The notes under the pieces are model-generated. The model ran no database searches. It was given only the letters and a program-made list of their open reading frames with translations, and was not told where the DNA came from. From assembly GCA_964561535.1 (NCBI GenBank), contig CAZLPZ010000030.1, positions 1-21,410 on the forward strand: 21,410 nt of DNA. Direction: 5' to 3'. This DNA comes from CAZLPZ01 sp964561535. Lineage in GTDB: Bacteria > Pseudomonadota > Alphaproteobacteria > Micavibrionales > Micavibrionaceae. The number at the start of each line of letters is the position of its first letter. Within the stretch, counting starts at the first letter, position 1. Position numbers and translations under genes: made by a program. Below, piece after piece: positions 1-7,736 of the stretch.

Positions 1-2
1 CC

Positions 3-764
3 CCGCTCATTGCCGATTTCCCCCGAACGGATGAATTATCGACAAAAAACATTAAATCCAACCCCGATGATCACATTGCTATTCAATTAATGGGTTTAAT
101 TGGCGGATCTATTCAGGAATATCAAAATTATAAAACCAAACGGGATAATGTTATTAAATCCCTGCAACAGGACATCTTAAATCAAATAAAAATGGGCAAT
201 CTCATCCCGTTTGGATTTAAAGAACCGCGCGATTTTTTAGATCTCCCTATTCAAATTCCCGGTGATTTATTATTTTCAGGTCAATTAAATTGGGAAAATG
301 GCGAATTAAAATATAAGAATTACGAATTTTCAGGTGTGCGTTTATTGGCCGATTTAATGTCGGTTATAAATTCAAAAGCGATTTATGAAGAAAATCAATT
401 TGAAGATATATCGGAAAATAGCGAAAATTCGGAAAATCCCCAAATCCCTAATTTTAAAAATTCAAATGCGTTAAATCAAAATAAGAAAACGAATTTAAAA
501 TTAACCCATAAAAATCATATTCCCAATAATTCGGAATTAAAAAAGCCAAAAAAACAACATTTTAGTGATTTAGACCCGGCATTGCATATTGATGAGAAAA
601 AAGCCGCTGAATATTTGGGGATCTCGCATAAAACATTACAGGGCTATCGCGTCAAAGGCGGCGGGCCGGAATATATTAAAGTCGGCGCGCGGTCAGTACG
701 TTATAAAATAGCGGATATTATTAAATGGGCCGAAAATCGGAAAAGAAAAAATTCGTCAGAATAG
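3..764 (+). CDS. 5'-truncated protein with C-terminal excisionase-like helix-turn-helix
   Basis: The reading frame is open from the first bases of the window, so the gene begins outside it and the ATG at 90 is probably internal. About 253 residues are visible. The final 55 or so (roughly 194-246 of the visible part) resemble the HTH_17/excisionase (MerR-like) fold: 'AAEYLGISHKTLQGYRVKGGGP', then a Lys/Arg-rich end and 'ADIIKWAENRK'. Before it lies a low-complexity Asn/Ser/Lys-rich linker with repeated 'SEN' units. I do not recognise the N-terminal part. DNA is very A+T rich, unlike the genes from 1588 on. It sits in the element with the integrase at 7737-8987, so a mobile-element DNA-binding role is likely but inferred. 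It converges on the gene at 802-1527. Confidence 0.6.
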   Translation, partial: PLIADFPRTDELSTKNIKSNPDDHIAIQLMGLIGGSIQEYQNYKTKRDNVIKSLQQDILNQIKMGNLIPFGFKEPRDFLDLPIQIPGDLLFSGQLNWENGELKYKNYEFSGVRLLADLMSVINSKAIYEENQFEDISENSENSENPQIPNFKNSNALNQNKKTNLKLTHKNHIPNNSELKKPKKQHFSDLDPALHIDEKKAAEYLGISHKTLQGYRVKGGGPEYIKVGARSVRYKIADIIKWAENRKRKNSSE

Positions 765-801
765 AATATTTTAATAAGATTTCTCAAATTATAAATTAGT
801 A

Positions 802-1527
802 TTATAGCGATAAAGATGCGTTTTGTGCCATTTCTTGAGTCGGCAAAATATCGGCACCACATTGATGGCTCATATCGGCACGCAAATGGTCCCATAAATG
901 TTTAAGAGAAACACGAAAATTGTCGGGTGTTATAATAACGCTTGCGGGTTGTAATAATCTGCCGACGGTTGTTTCTCCATTGGCGGTCATAATTTTTGAT
1001 TGTTGCCCAGCACGACTGGGTAATATTTTGGGTTGACGCCAAGATCCATCCTTTCCCTTCATGGCAATCACAGCATTCATACTGTGATCATCGCCACAAC
1101 ATGACATACCAAACAATAACGCAAAACCTACCGGGGTTGTATTCCCGCTGTCTACCCACAGTTGGTGGGGATATAGATTAGATATATTGCCATCTTTGTC
1201 TAAAGAATGCGATTGAAGGAGTAACGTTACACTGCTATCCAAATTGATGGGCGTATTGTTTTTTGCAACCTGCCAAGCCTGAACCAATAATCCATCGGGG
1301 GTGGTGGTGGTTGCGGGTGTATTTTGACCCGGACGGCAAATGGGGGTCAAGAATTGCCCCGCTTGGATAAAAGCCGAAAAGAGATCGGGGGTAAAAACAC
1401 TCGTTTCTGGTTTAAACGCCAGTTGAAAAGCAGGTACGGTTTCGCGTGTGAAAGGAATGACAAATATTTCCGTTGGTTGCGCTGCCTTTGGTTTTTCTCT
1501 ATTCAATAAACTTGTTAAAAACCCCAT
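802..1527 (-). CDS. Hypothetical protein, 241 aa
   Basis: No family is recognised. The start is well supported: ATG at 1527 is preceded by GGGAG with normal spacing. The protein appears soluble, with no signal peptide or clear membrane helix. It contains scattered Cys residues, notably 'GMSCCGDDHS' in the middle and 'SHQCGAD' near the end. It lies 60 bp downstream of the 649-aa gene in the same direction, so it may be the last gene of the zur-ABC operon. Unlike the earlier genes it is not joined by a 4-bp overlap, and a small palindrome (GACGTA-AA-TACGTC on the coding strand) sits in the gap, so it could be separately expressed. Confidence 0.6.
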   Translation of the reverse strand: MGFLTSLLNREKPKAAQPTEIFVIPFTRETVPAFQLAFKPETSVFTPDLFSAFIQAGQFLTPICRPGQNTPATTTTPDGLLVQAWQVAKNNTPINLDSSVTLLLQSHSLDKDGNISNLYPHQLWVDSGNTTPVGFALLFGMSCCGDDHSMNAVIAMKGKDGSWRQPKILPSRAGQQSKIMTANGETTVGRLLQPASVIITPDNFRVSLKHLWDHLRADMSHQCGADILPTQEMAQNASLSL

Positions 1528-1587
1528 TTATAACTCCCTATTATTATGACTTTTCATTAGACGTATTTACGTCAAAATGCAAGAGAA

Positions 1588-3537
1588 TTATGCGGCAACA
1601 CCGGGGGCGTGTTGATGGCCCTTCGGTTTTTGGGATTGAGTTGTTGATTCTGAACCAAATGGGTCGTCGAAATCATCGGCGGTAACGGTCTTTAATTTAT
1701 CGCCTGTGGTACCCATGGTGGTGGCCTTGACCCCATGGCCGTGACTTTCATCTTTACAATTTGGACCACATGCCGTTTTAAACTGTGCGCCAACGCTTTC
1801 TTTCATTTTCTTAAGAACGTCATGATAATCGACGGTTTTTATTATTGGCGCTTTTTCTTGAATTGATTCCTTTACAGCCTTAAATTCTTTATTTTCAACC
1901 GTATCGCATCCACAATTCTCTGTACCTGTTTTTGGGCAGACCTTCTTAAACACTTCCGATACACGCGGGGGTTCGGAAGGACCAGAGGGCGGAGAAATGG
2001 GCTGTAGGGGAATAGGGGGAGGTACCACATAATCCTGTGGAGGAATGACCCGATCACCACCCCCCCCGCCATACCCGGTGGGATGAGGGGGAGGTGCATC
2101 CGGAACGTTATCACGGACAACCGGGCCGAGGCCAGACGACGGCGCGGGCGAAGATGGTGGATTAACAAGTGAAATATGTTGTGGCTCGACCGATTGGTTA
2201 TCAATTGTATTCGAGACGGGTATTGTGGGTGCCACCACTGGTCCTGCCGCTGGCAGCGACAGATTTTGTGTTGTCATCCCTGTTTTTAATTGTGTGACCA
2301 CCTGGGCCAGGGCGGCCGTGATTGGGGGCACATTATCGGCGTTGACCGATTGGGCGGCAGGCGTGCCCGGTTGCATCAAGGTGGGCACAATGTCGGGCAA
2401 CACCGCCGTCATTTGGCGAATATCGGCAATCATGGCCGGCGTGATAGGGCCTGTTTCGGATAACGCCGCAACGGCGCGATCAATCACAGCAATTTTTTCA
2501 TCCATTCCGGTCGGTATCATCACGGCCTGGGCCATCATCACATCGTGCATTCGGGATAATGTGTTGGCCAAATTGTCCATATCGCGCACAGTTGAGGGGG
2601 GCACGTGCAGTTGATCCGATCGGATTTGGGCAATCGCGTTTTGAACACCGTCCATTTGCGAAAACAGGGCAGATTGCGCGGGCAACGGCGTTGTTTTAAC
2701 CACATCTAACACGGCGTTCATTGCCGCGCGCGACGGCAGATCATTTTCGGACATCGGGGCCAAGGCCATGTTCGCGGTTGTAACGTCCCGCGTCATTTTT
2801 CCGCCCGTGGCCGCAACCACCTGGGCCAATACCGCATGCAATTGTTGGTGCAACGCCGGGGCCTGTTGAAGTGTCCCATTATTTTTTGATGACAAAGGGA
2901 TATCGGCGGTCATCGGTAACAACGTCGCGAGTAGGGGCAGCGCGAACGCCTCACTGGTTTTTGAAAATAACGCCTGTGTCTGCGCCATGAACGCAGGCGG
3001 CAGGGGGATCATTTGCCCCAATATTTTGATATTTTCGGCAATGGCCGCGCCCAATTCTTGAATTTGTTGCATGATGCGGTCGGAGGTATTTGGCAATGAT
3101 GCCAACCCAATCAACGATTGAAAATTAACTATTTGACCCGCAAAATCACGCATCGCCTCGGTAAATTGGAGCGTGATGTCGGGCGCATTCCCGATCATTT
3201 CGTTTAACGCCGCGATTAATGCCGCATTACCAGGGATGTCATCGGCAAGCGTTCGGATTAAATCGATTTCCAAGTCGCGAGCCGCATCTTGTTCCGGTTT
3301 GGTGCGTTTCGTGTCCATATTGGCGGCAATTTTACCGCGCATGGCGAAACCGCCCGTGGCATCCGGAATTAATAACCGCCGCGACATAGCAGCAGCCGCA
3401 GCGGCATCCGGCGCATTCATTTTTAATTCAAGGGCCAGACGCAAGTCGGGCGAAACCATTTTTTCGTCATTCGCGGCCGTATCGGGCACCACCAGATATT
3501 CAAAGGTTTTTTCATTGATTTGCATACGGCGGCTCAT
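1588..3537 (-). CDS. Large unknown protein with Pro/Gly-rich linker and Cys/His-rich C-terminal tail, 649 aa
   Basis: No family is recognised. About the first 430 residues are Ala/Met-rich and mostly helical in character, with no signal peptide. Residues about 430-525 form a Pro-rich linker with a Gly run. All five cysteines of the protein fall in the last 116 residues (C534, C542, C544, C590, C594), close to 'ESHGHG' (about 598-602) and 'GHQHAP' near the end, which suggests a metal-binding tail. The ATG at 3537 overlaps the stop of the upstream gene by 4 bp (ATGA), so translation is probably coupled to it. Being last in a chain of overlapping genes headed by an ABC transporter and Zur, it is likely a partner in the same system; this is inference from context. 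A run of eight C at 2060-2067 encodes part of the Gly run. Confidence 0.65.
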   Translation of the reverse strand: MSRRMQINEKTFEYLVVPDTAANDEKMVSPDLRLALELKMNAPDAAAAAAMSRRLLIPDATGGFAMRGKIAANMDTKRTKPEQDAARDLEIDLIRTLADDIPGNAALIAALNEMIGNAPDITLQFTEAMRDFAGQIVNFQSLIGLASLPNTSDRIMQQIQELGAAIAENIKILGQMIPLPPAFMAQTQALFSKTSEAFALPLLATLLPMTADIPLSSKNNGTLQQAPALHQQLHAVLAQVVAATGGKMTRDVTTANMALAPMSENDLPSRAAMNAVLDVVKTTPLPAQSALFSQMDGVQNAIAQIRSDQLHVPPSTVRDMDNLANTLSRMHDVMMAQAVMIPTGMDEKIAVIDRAVAALSETGPITPAMIADIRQMTAVLPDIVPTLMQPGTPAAQSVNADNVPPITAALAQVVTQLKTGMTTQNLSLPAAGPVVAPTIPVSNTIDNQSVEPQHISLVNPPSSPAPSSGLGPVVRDNVPDAPPPHPTGYGGGGGDRVIPPQDYVVPPPIPLQPISPPSGPSEPPRVSEVFKKVCPKTGTENCGCDTVENKEFKAVKESIQEKAPIIKTVDYHDVLKKMKESVGAQFKTACGPNCKDESHGHGVKATTMGTTGDKLKTVTADDFDDPFGSESTTQSQKPKGHQHAPGVAA

Positions 3538-3902
3538 GTTGGCACCTTGGCTATATTCATGTTGATTTCAATTGATAAAAAACCGGTCCCTGTCGCCTGG
3601 GCGTAATCGGCCAGCCACCCGGACAAATGCGCAATTAATTTTTTCGCCGATGCGTGCAAATCGGACGGCAGGGTTGAAATTAATGATTGGTTGATCCCCA
3701 ATGATAATTGAATAATATTCCCGGTCATCGCAAAGGTCGGAGTTTGCACCTCGGATTTTTGATAATAATTTAAAATATTTTCAACGGCATCCATCGTGCC
3801 TTGATCAAGGTCGCGGTCCCATGCGGGCACAGGCACACCATTTGGTGCCGGATCAATCCGTGCCGCAATCGTATTATAAAGCCTAAGAGTTGATGAGGTC
3901 AT
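3534..3902 (-). CDS. Hypothetical protein, 122 aa
   Basis: Small, probably soluble protein without signal peptide, membrane segment or cysteines; no family is recognised. It has a Pro-containing N-terminal stretch (about 18-27) and amphipathic helical stretches in the second half. The start at 3902 overlaps the stop of the upstream membrane-protein gene as ATGA, and its own stop overlaps the start of the 649-aa gene the same way. This tight packing on both sides is the best evidence that it is a real gene and that its product works together with its neighbours. Confidence 0.65.
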   Translation of the reverse strand: MTSSTLRLYNTIAARIDPAPNGVPVPAWDRDLDQGTMDAVENILNYYQKSEVQTPTFAMTGNIIQLSLGINQSLISTLPSDLHASAKKLIAHLSGWLADYAQATGTGFLSIEINMNIAKVPT

Positions 3903-4528
3903 GGCACTAAACTCTCTTTTATCTCATTCACTTTATTAGACGCCAATCGTTTAAATTTTGATATTTTTTGGGATAAAAACGTTTCCGGTAAACAATCAAT
4001 TTCACGAATATATTCAACAGGCGTTAAATTCTTGCCCGCCGGACTGTCTTTGGCCAACGTGCGGATCATGTCCTGTTGGGCGGGGGATAATTCGGCAAAA
4101 TAACGATATTCGTCAACATAATTATGATGATTCAATAACGCCGTTCCCCCCATAACCACCGCGCATCCAACACCCGCGGCCCATTTTCTATTACGGCGTT
4201 CATTGAGCGAGGTTGAGGGGCGTAACTTTTCTGTGCCCCACCAAGCCACCATTGATAACCCGATCGGTACGGCGTAACTGGCAGCTTGTAAAGCGGGTAT
4301 CCAAGTGGCACCGCCACCCGCCGCCGATAATAGGCCAGTACCAAAAATATTCACCATGCATCCCAAATGCGACGCACCACCGGCGGCACAGGTACAAAAA
4401 ACATTGGTCAATTGATTTTTTATGCGTGGCCATGTGTGTTCGGTATTTCGCCATTTTTCGGCCCGCGCGGCGGCGCGTGCCGATTGTGAGGCGGCGTTAG
4501 ATCTTGAAAATGCAGTGTCGTTATTCAT
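3899..4528 (-). CDS. Predicted inner-membrane protein with N-terminal Cys/His cluster, 209 aa
   Basis: Two or three membrane segments are visible (about 44-70, 78-97 and 115-132), followed by a soluble tail of about 75 residues. The first hydrophobic segment opens with C45 and C47 and carries H54 and C57 ('FCTCAAGGASHLGC'), a possible metal or thiol site. No family is recognised with confidence; a vague likeness to Cys-containing mercury transport membrane proteins is not strong enough to assign. The ATG at 4528 lies in the third copy of a 19-bp tandem repeat that also supplies two earlier ATGs with 8-codon mini-ORFs. Its stop overlaps the next start by ATGA. It is probably part of the Zur/ABC operon. 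Confidence 0.65.
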   Translation of the reverse strand: MNNDTAFSRSNAASQSARAAARAEKWRNTEHTWPRIKNQLTNVFCTCAAGGASHLGCMVNIFGTGLLSAAGGGATWIPALQAASYAVPIGLSMVAWWGTEKLRPSTSLNERRNRKWAAGVGCAVVMGGTALLNHHNYVDEYRYFAELSPAQQDMIRTLAKDSPAGKNLTPVEYIREIDCLPETFLSQKISKFKRLASNKVNEIKESLVP

Positions 4529-4577
4529 GGTGATATGAGTTATTCATGGTGATATGAGTTATTCATGGTGATATGAT
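4521..4577. repeat. Three tandem copies of a 19-bp unit at an operon junction
   Basis: The plus-strand unit TTATTCATGGTGATATGAG occurs at 4521-4539, 4540-4558 and 4559-4577 (the last copy ends in T). On the coding (minus) strand each copy contains CACCATGAATAA. The first copy met by ribosomes holds the stop of the DUF3299-like gene as an ATGA overlap; the last holds the true start of the 209-aa gene. Because 19 is not a multiple of 3, the ATGs at 4566 and 4547 each open an 8-codon frame (MNNSYHHE) that stops just inside the next ATG region. Confidence 0.95.
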
Positions 4578-5102
4578 AGGTATAGCATTTTTAAGTTGAA
4601 AGAAAATACCGGTATCGGCGCCTTGAATCAACGTCATTTGGCCTTGATATGTCACCAGATCATCTGCCCATTTAGTTGGTTTTTCCGCAAACACTTCGAT
4701 GATTTCATTGGGTTCACCAGGCGGGCAGAAAAAACATGTGGGCGTGCGTTTGGATAATAAAAAGTGCGTAAATTTTTCGGTGCTTTCGAGCGGTAATATA
4801 AATCCACTGATCTTGATTGTTTGGCCTGTTAATTCTTGAACGTTATCTGGAAAAATCGCTGTATAAGTCGCGGTTTTCTCATTCATGGTCACCATTGTTT
4901 TAGAAAGTGTATCCCACAACGCATCTTTGGCCATCGGTAATGTATCTTGGGCCTGACGTTCTGTGGTGGGTTGACCGCCTGGTTGATCTCCGGTCGGAAG
5001 TTCATAATTGGAGGTCAGGGTTTTATCGATTTTTTCAACCGTAAAACCCGGCAACGTTAAAAACGCCAACGCAACAATTGCAATATGTTGAATTCTGCTC
5101 AC
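4563..5102 (-). CDS. DUF3299-like secreted protein, partner of the ABC transporter
   Basis: I place the start at GTG 5102, not at the longer ATG 5174, because GTGA overlaps the permease stop by 4 bp like the other junctions of this operon, and because residues 1-20 then form a signal-like hydrophobic segment (MSRIQHIAIVALAFLTLPGF). The 179-aa product resembles DUF3299 proteins: 'GQTIKISGFILPLES' (about 93-107), then 'FLLSKRTPTCFFCPP' with C123 and C126, then 'PNEIIEV' and a final beta-rich part. DUF3299 proteins are found next to MacB/FtsX-type ABC transporters, in some gammaproteobacteria within zinc-regulated loci; the biochemical role is not established to my knowledge. It is expected in the periplasm or anchored in the inner membrane. 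The stop lies in the 19-bp tandem repeat. Confidence 0.75.
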   Translation of the reverse strand: MSRIQHIAIVALAFLTLPGFTVEKIDKTLTSNYELPTGDQPGGQPTTERQAQDTLPMAKDALWDTLSKTMVTMNEKTATYTAIFPDNVQELTGQTIKISGFILPLESTEKFTHFLLSKRTPTCFFCPPGEPNEIIEVFAEKPTKWADDLVTYQGQMTLIQGADTGIFFQLKNAIPIISP

Positions 5103-6415
5103 GATTGCCCCAATGTTTTGATGATATTCATCCGGTACGCCTTGATGCCCGGAATGATCCCGGACAGGATGCATAACCCCAAGGTCGCAAAAATAATTGA
5201 AAATTCCGGGGTACCGAAAATGGATGCGGATTCAAGCCGAATATGTTTCGTTGCCTGTATCCACAGGCCGGCCATATACAAAAAAATCTGACTAAGGAGA
5301 ATACCCAAAATTGATCCGACGATCCCCAGAGTTAAAACTTCGGTTAATATAAACCCAACAATACGCCCGCGTGTGGCACCCAAGGACCGCATCAGGGCGA
5401 TATCGTACCGACGTTCATTCACCGCATTATATAACGTGATGAACAATCCAAACGCCGCAAAGCCGATTAATAAAACCCCAAATGCCGACAGAATATCGCT
5501 ACCCGTTCCCATTAATTTATTCAGGCGGGCCATTTCAAATGCGGGACTTGCCGCCTGCATCGAACTGCTGCTGTTAATCAAACGGGGAAGTTGTGCCGCG
5601 GCGAGAGGTGATTTATACGTGATCAACAACGCCGTAATCTCGCGCGTGCCATCTTGATGATTAGCGTCTTCACCGTCGTGATGAGGACCTGATTCAGGCG
5701 CGTCATGATCTATTGCATGGTCATGAGGAGCGGCTTCATCATGGTGATGTTCATTTTTCTCGGCGCCTTTGACAACATCATCATGATGATGTTCTTCATG
5801 CACATGCCAAACACTGTCAACGGACGTTAAAACCAGACGGTCAATCACGCCGCCTGTTGGTTTCAAAATCCCAACAATCGTATAGGGCTTATCCGTGTGT
5901 AAATCGTCACTGCCCCCCAACCCATGCGCACCAACAATTTTATCACCAAGTTTCAAGGCGTGTTTCTTGGCCACATCGCTGCCCAATACAACCTGCATGA
6001 CGCCCGCGAACAAACCGCCTTGAACCAGTTCACCTTTGTAATGCGCGATAAAATCGGAGGTCGTCCCAACAATGCGAAAGCCGTTATAATTATCGCCCAA
6101 GGCCACAGGAACGGCAAATTTCACCATGGGATTCGATTTCAACTGATTGGCAGCTGCCAGGGGAATATTGCCCGTTGGGATATCCATGTGAAAGACATTC
6201 GCCAAAATAATTTGCAACGGCGATCCTTTGCCGCTTACGACCAGGTCAATACCTTGTAGATCCTTAGCAAAACGTTTGTCGATTTGATCGTTCAAATGGA
6301 TCAAGGTTAAGATGACGGCAATCCCCATCGCCAATAAAAGAATATTGAATATCGCCGAGAGCGGTTTAAATTTTATATTCGCCCCGATCAGGCGACGTAA
6401 AGATAATGTTGTCAT
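5099..6415 (-). CDS. FtsX/MacB-type ABC transporter permease with histidine-rich periplasmic loop
   Basis: The 438-aa protein has the MacB/LolE layout: one N-terminal membrane helix (about 19-40), a large periplasmic domain (about 41-305), then three helices (about 308-330, 354-383, 404-424) with the FtsX motif 'NERRYDIALMRSLGATRGRI' just after the second helix. Residues 204-253 form an inserted loop with 14 histidines and many Asp/Glu, which should bind zinc or a similar metal. With the ATPase encoded upstream (ATGA overlap at 6412-6415) it should form a type VII-like ABC complex that works on envelope substrates rather than classical import. The neighbouring zur and DUF3299-like genes argue for a zinc-related role and against the cell-division FtsX function. 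Confidence 0.9.
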   Translation of the reverse strand: MTTLSLRRLIGANIKFKPLSAIFNILLLAMGIAVILTLIHLNDQIDKRFAKDLQGIDLVVSGKGSPLQIILANVFHMDIPTGNIPLAAANQLKSNPMVKFAVPVALGDNYNGFRIVGTTSDFIAHYKGELVQGGLFAGVMQVVLGSDVAKKHALKLGDKIVGAHGLGGSDDLHTDKPYTIVGILKPTGGVIDRLVLTSVDSVWHVHEEHHHDDVVKGAEKNEHHHDEAAPHDHAIDHDAPESGPHHDGEDANHQDGTREITALLITYKSPLAAAQLPRLINSSSSMQAASPAFEMARLNKLMGTGSDILSAFGVLLIGFAAFGLFITLYNAVNERRYDIALMRSLGATRGRIVGFILTEVLTLGIVGSILGILLSQIFLYMAGLWIQATKHIRLESASIFGTPEFSIIFATLGLCILSGIIPGIKAYRMNIIKTLGQS

Positions 6416-7050
6416 GCGGCGCCTCTCATCTCTAAAATCTGGTCAAATGCGTTTTGAATACGGTCATCATGGCTAGATACCAATAGGGTCGCCCCCGTTT
6501 CCGTCGAAAGCGATTTAAGCAATGCGATGACGTTCAGCGCGGATGTATTATCAAGGCTGGAAGTGGGTTCATCCGCCAACAGCAACGCGGGTTTATGTAG
6601 GAGCGCCCGGGCAATGGCCACACGCTGTGCTTGACCTTGGGATATGTCGGATGTCGGACGGTTGGCCAGATCGGCAATGCCCAAACGCGCCAGTAATTCG
6701 CGGGCATACGTCACGTTTTGATCCCGTTTATTCATAAACGCCCCCAGCAAAATATTTTCAAGAACGGTCAGCGATTTGACAAGGTGCAGGGTCTGAAAAA
6801 CAATACCCATCTTGTCGCCCCGAAAACGATCGCGCTCGCCCTCGGTCAACTTGTAAATATCGGTTCCGGCGACGGAAACCGTACCGCCTTGCACCTGCCC
6901 AAATCCCGCAATTGCATAAAACAATGTAGTTTTCCCCGACCCACTTATCCCACGGATCAGACATTTTTTGCCTTGCTCGACGTTAAAGGCCGCAAGATCG
7001 ACGACGGTCTTACCGTTATATCCGGCTTTCAGGTTATTTATTCTAAGCAT
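6412..7050 (-). CDS. ABC transporter ATP-binding protein (LolD/MacB type)
   Basis: The 212-aa ATPase has all core motifs in order: Walker A 'GISGSGKTT' (34-42), Q-loop 'VFQ' (about 84-86), signature 'ISQGQAQRVAIARAL' (about 137-151, with SQGQ in place of SGGQ), Walker B 'LLLADEPTSSLD' and H-loop 'VSSHDD'. It powers the permease encoded next, whose start overlaps its stop (ATGA). No clear Shine-Dalgarno sequence is seen before ATG 7050. The gene starts 78 bp after zur, and I see no convincing promoter in that gap, so it is probably read through from the zur promoter. Confidence 0.93.
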   Translation of the reverse strand: MLRINNLKAGYNGKTVVDLAAFNVEQGKKCLIRGISGSGKTTLFYAIAGFGQVQGGTVSVAGTDIYKLTEGERDRFRGDKMGIVFQTLHLVKSLTVLENILLGAFMNKRDQNVTYARELLARLGIADLANRPTSDISQGQAQRVAIARALLHKPALLLADEPTSSLDNTSALNVIALLKSLSTETGATLLVSSHDDRIQNAFDQILEMRGAA

Positions 7051-7128
7051 TTTTTGAATTTTCTGATGTATGTTATTTTAATTTTTTCATTTGAACGATT
7101 ATTTAGACTCTTTTAATTAGACAAAAAA

Positions 7129-7581
7129 TTATAATTGGCAGTCGCGGCACGCGCCCTGCAGTTCCAAAACCTGACGCTCGATTTTAAATCCCTGCTGTGT
7201 TGCATCGGCGTTCAGTCTCTTGCTTACACTATGATGTGCCAACTCATCAGCAGAACCGCATGAACGACAGACCAGATACACATGTTCATGATGATGCCTT
7301 TGGTGTATGCAGGCCATGAATGCATTCAAGCTCTCAATTTTTACAACAAGTCCCAGCGTGCAGAGGGCATCAAGTGACCGATAAATACTTGCAGGCTTGA
7401 TATCCTTTTTTTGTTTTTTAGAAATCTGATCAATCAGGTGATAAGCCGTTACGGGCTTATCCTGATCCAAAATACATGAGAACACAGCCTCCCGCATCTC
7501 GGTCCAACGATGGCCTTGTTCTTTTGACAGTTCTTCTGCTTCTTTAATCGATTTTTTCTGATTTAGTTTATGCTTGACCAT
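7129..7581 (-). CDS. zur: Zinc uptake regulator, Fur family
   Basis: This 150-aa Fur-family repressor resembles Zur more than Fur. It has the winged-helix 'KPASIYRSLDAL' (62-73), then 'LVVKIESLNAFMACIH' as in Zur with C91, a His-rich stretch 'HQRHHHEH' (93-100), and two structural CxxC pairs, C105/C108 and C145/C148, matching the structural zinc site of Zur. It should sense zinc and repress zinc-response genes when zinc is plentiful. A Zur-box-like palindrome covers its own promoter (7607-7621), so autoregulation is likely. It is the first gene of the leftward ABC/DUF3299 operon. It is probably a second, element-borne copy, because Zur is usually chromosomal; this cannot be checked here. Confidence 0.85.
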   Translation of the reverse strand: MVKHKLNQKKSIKEAEELSKEQGHRWTEMREAVFSCILDQDKPVTAYHLIDQISKKQKKDIKPASIYRSLDALCTLGLVVKIESLNAFMACIHQRHHHEHVYLVCRSCGSADELAHHSVSKRLNADATQQGFKIERQVLELQGACRDCQL

Positions 7582-7606
7582 TGCTTATCTCTATGTCCAT
7601 AAGAAG

Positions 7607-7621
7607 TGTTATAGTGTAACA
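7607..7621. promoter_or_regulatory. Putative Zur box upstream of zur
   Basis: TGTTATAGTGTAACA is a near-perfect palindrome (one mismatched pair) that closely matches the proteobacterial Zur consensus (TGTTATAnTATAACA type). It fully covers the -10 element of the predicted zur promoter, an ideal place for a repressor. Its nearest end is 25 bp upstream of the zur start codon. Confidence 0.75.
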
Positions 7622-7636
7622 TTTATGAACTGGCAA
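7608..7636 (-). promoter_or_regulatory. Predicted sigma70 promoter of the zur-ABC operon
   Basis: On the minus strand TTGCCA (7636-7631) is followed after 17 bp by TATAAC (7613-7608), a good sigma70-type pair. Transcription would start near 7601, about 20 bp before the zur ATG. The -10 lies wholly inside the Zur-box palindrome. Confidence 0.65.
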
Positions 7637-7736
7637 TAGTTTATAGATTTATTGATAATATTTGGATGGATTACTTAATTGTAAATTAGGAATAGAATAT
7701 TATTAAGTAATTTTTAAATGTGGTCAGAATTATAAC

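Noticed and set aside
4521..4577. CRISPR-like array
   Set aside because: The three 19-bp copies are directly adjacent with no spacers; it is a simple tandem repeat over a start codon.
5103..5174. N-terminal extension of the DUF3299-like protein to ATG 5174
   Set aside because: It would overlap the permease gene by 76 bp and bury the signal peptide; GTG 5102 gives the standard 4-bp overlap.
5099..7050. Cell-division FtsE/FtsX pair
   Set aside because: The permease has the MacB-like layout with a His-rich loop, and its neighbours are zur and a DUF3299-like gene.
7051..7128. Second Zur box before the ABC ATPase gene
   Set aside because: Only a poor half-match (TAAAATAACA) is seen, with no palindrome.
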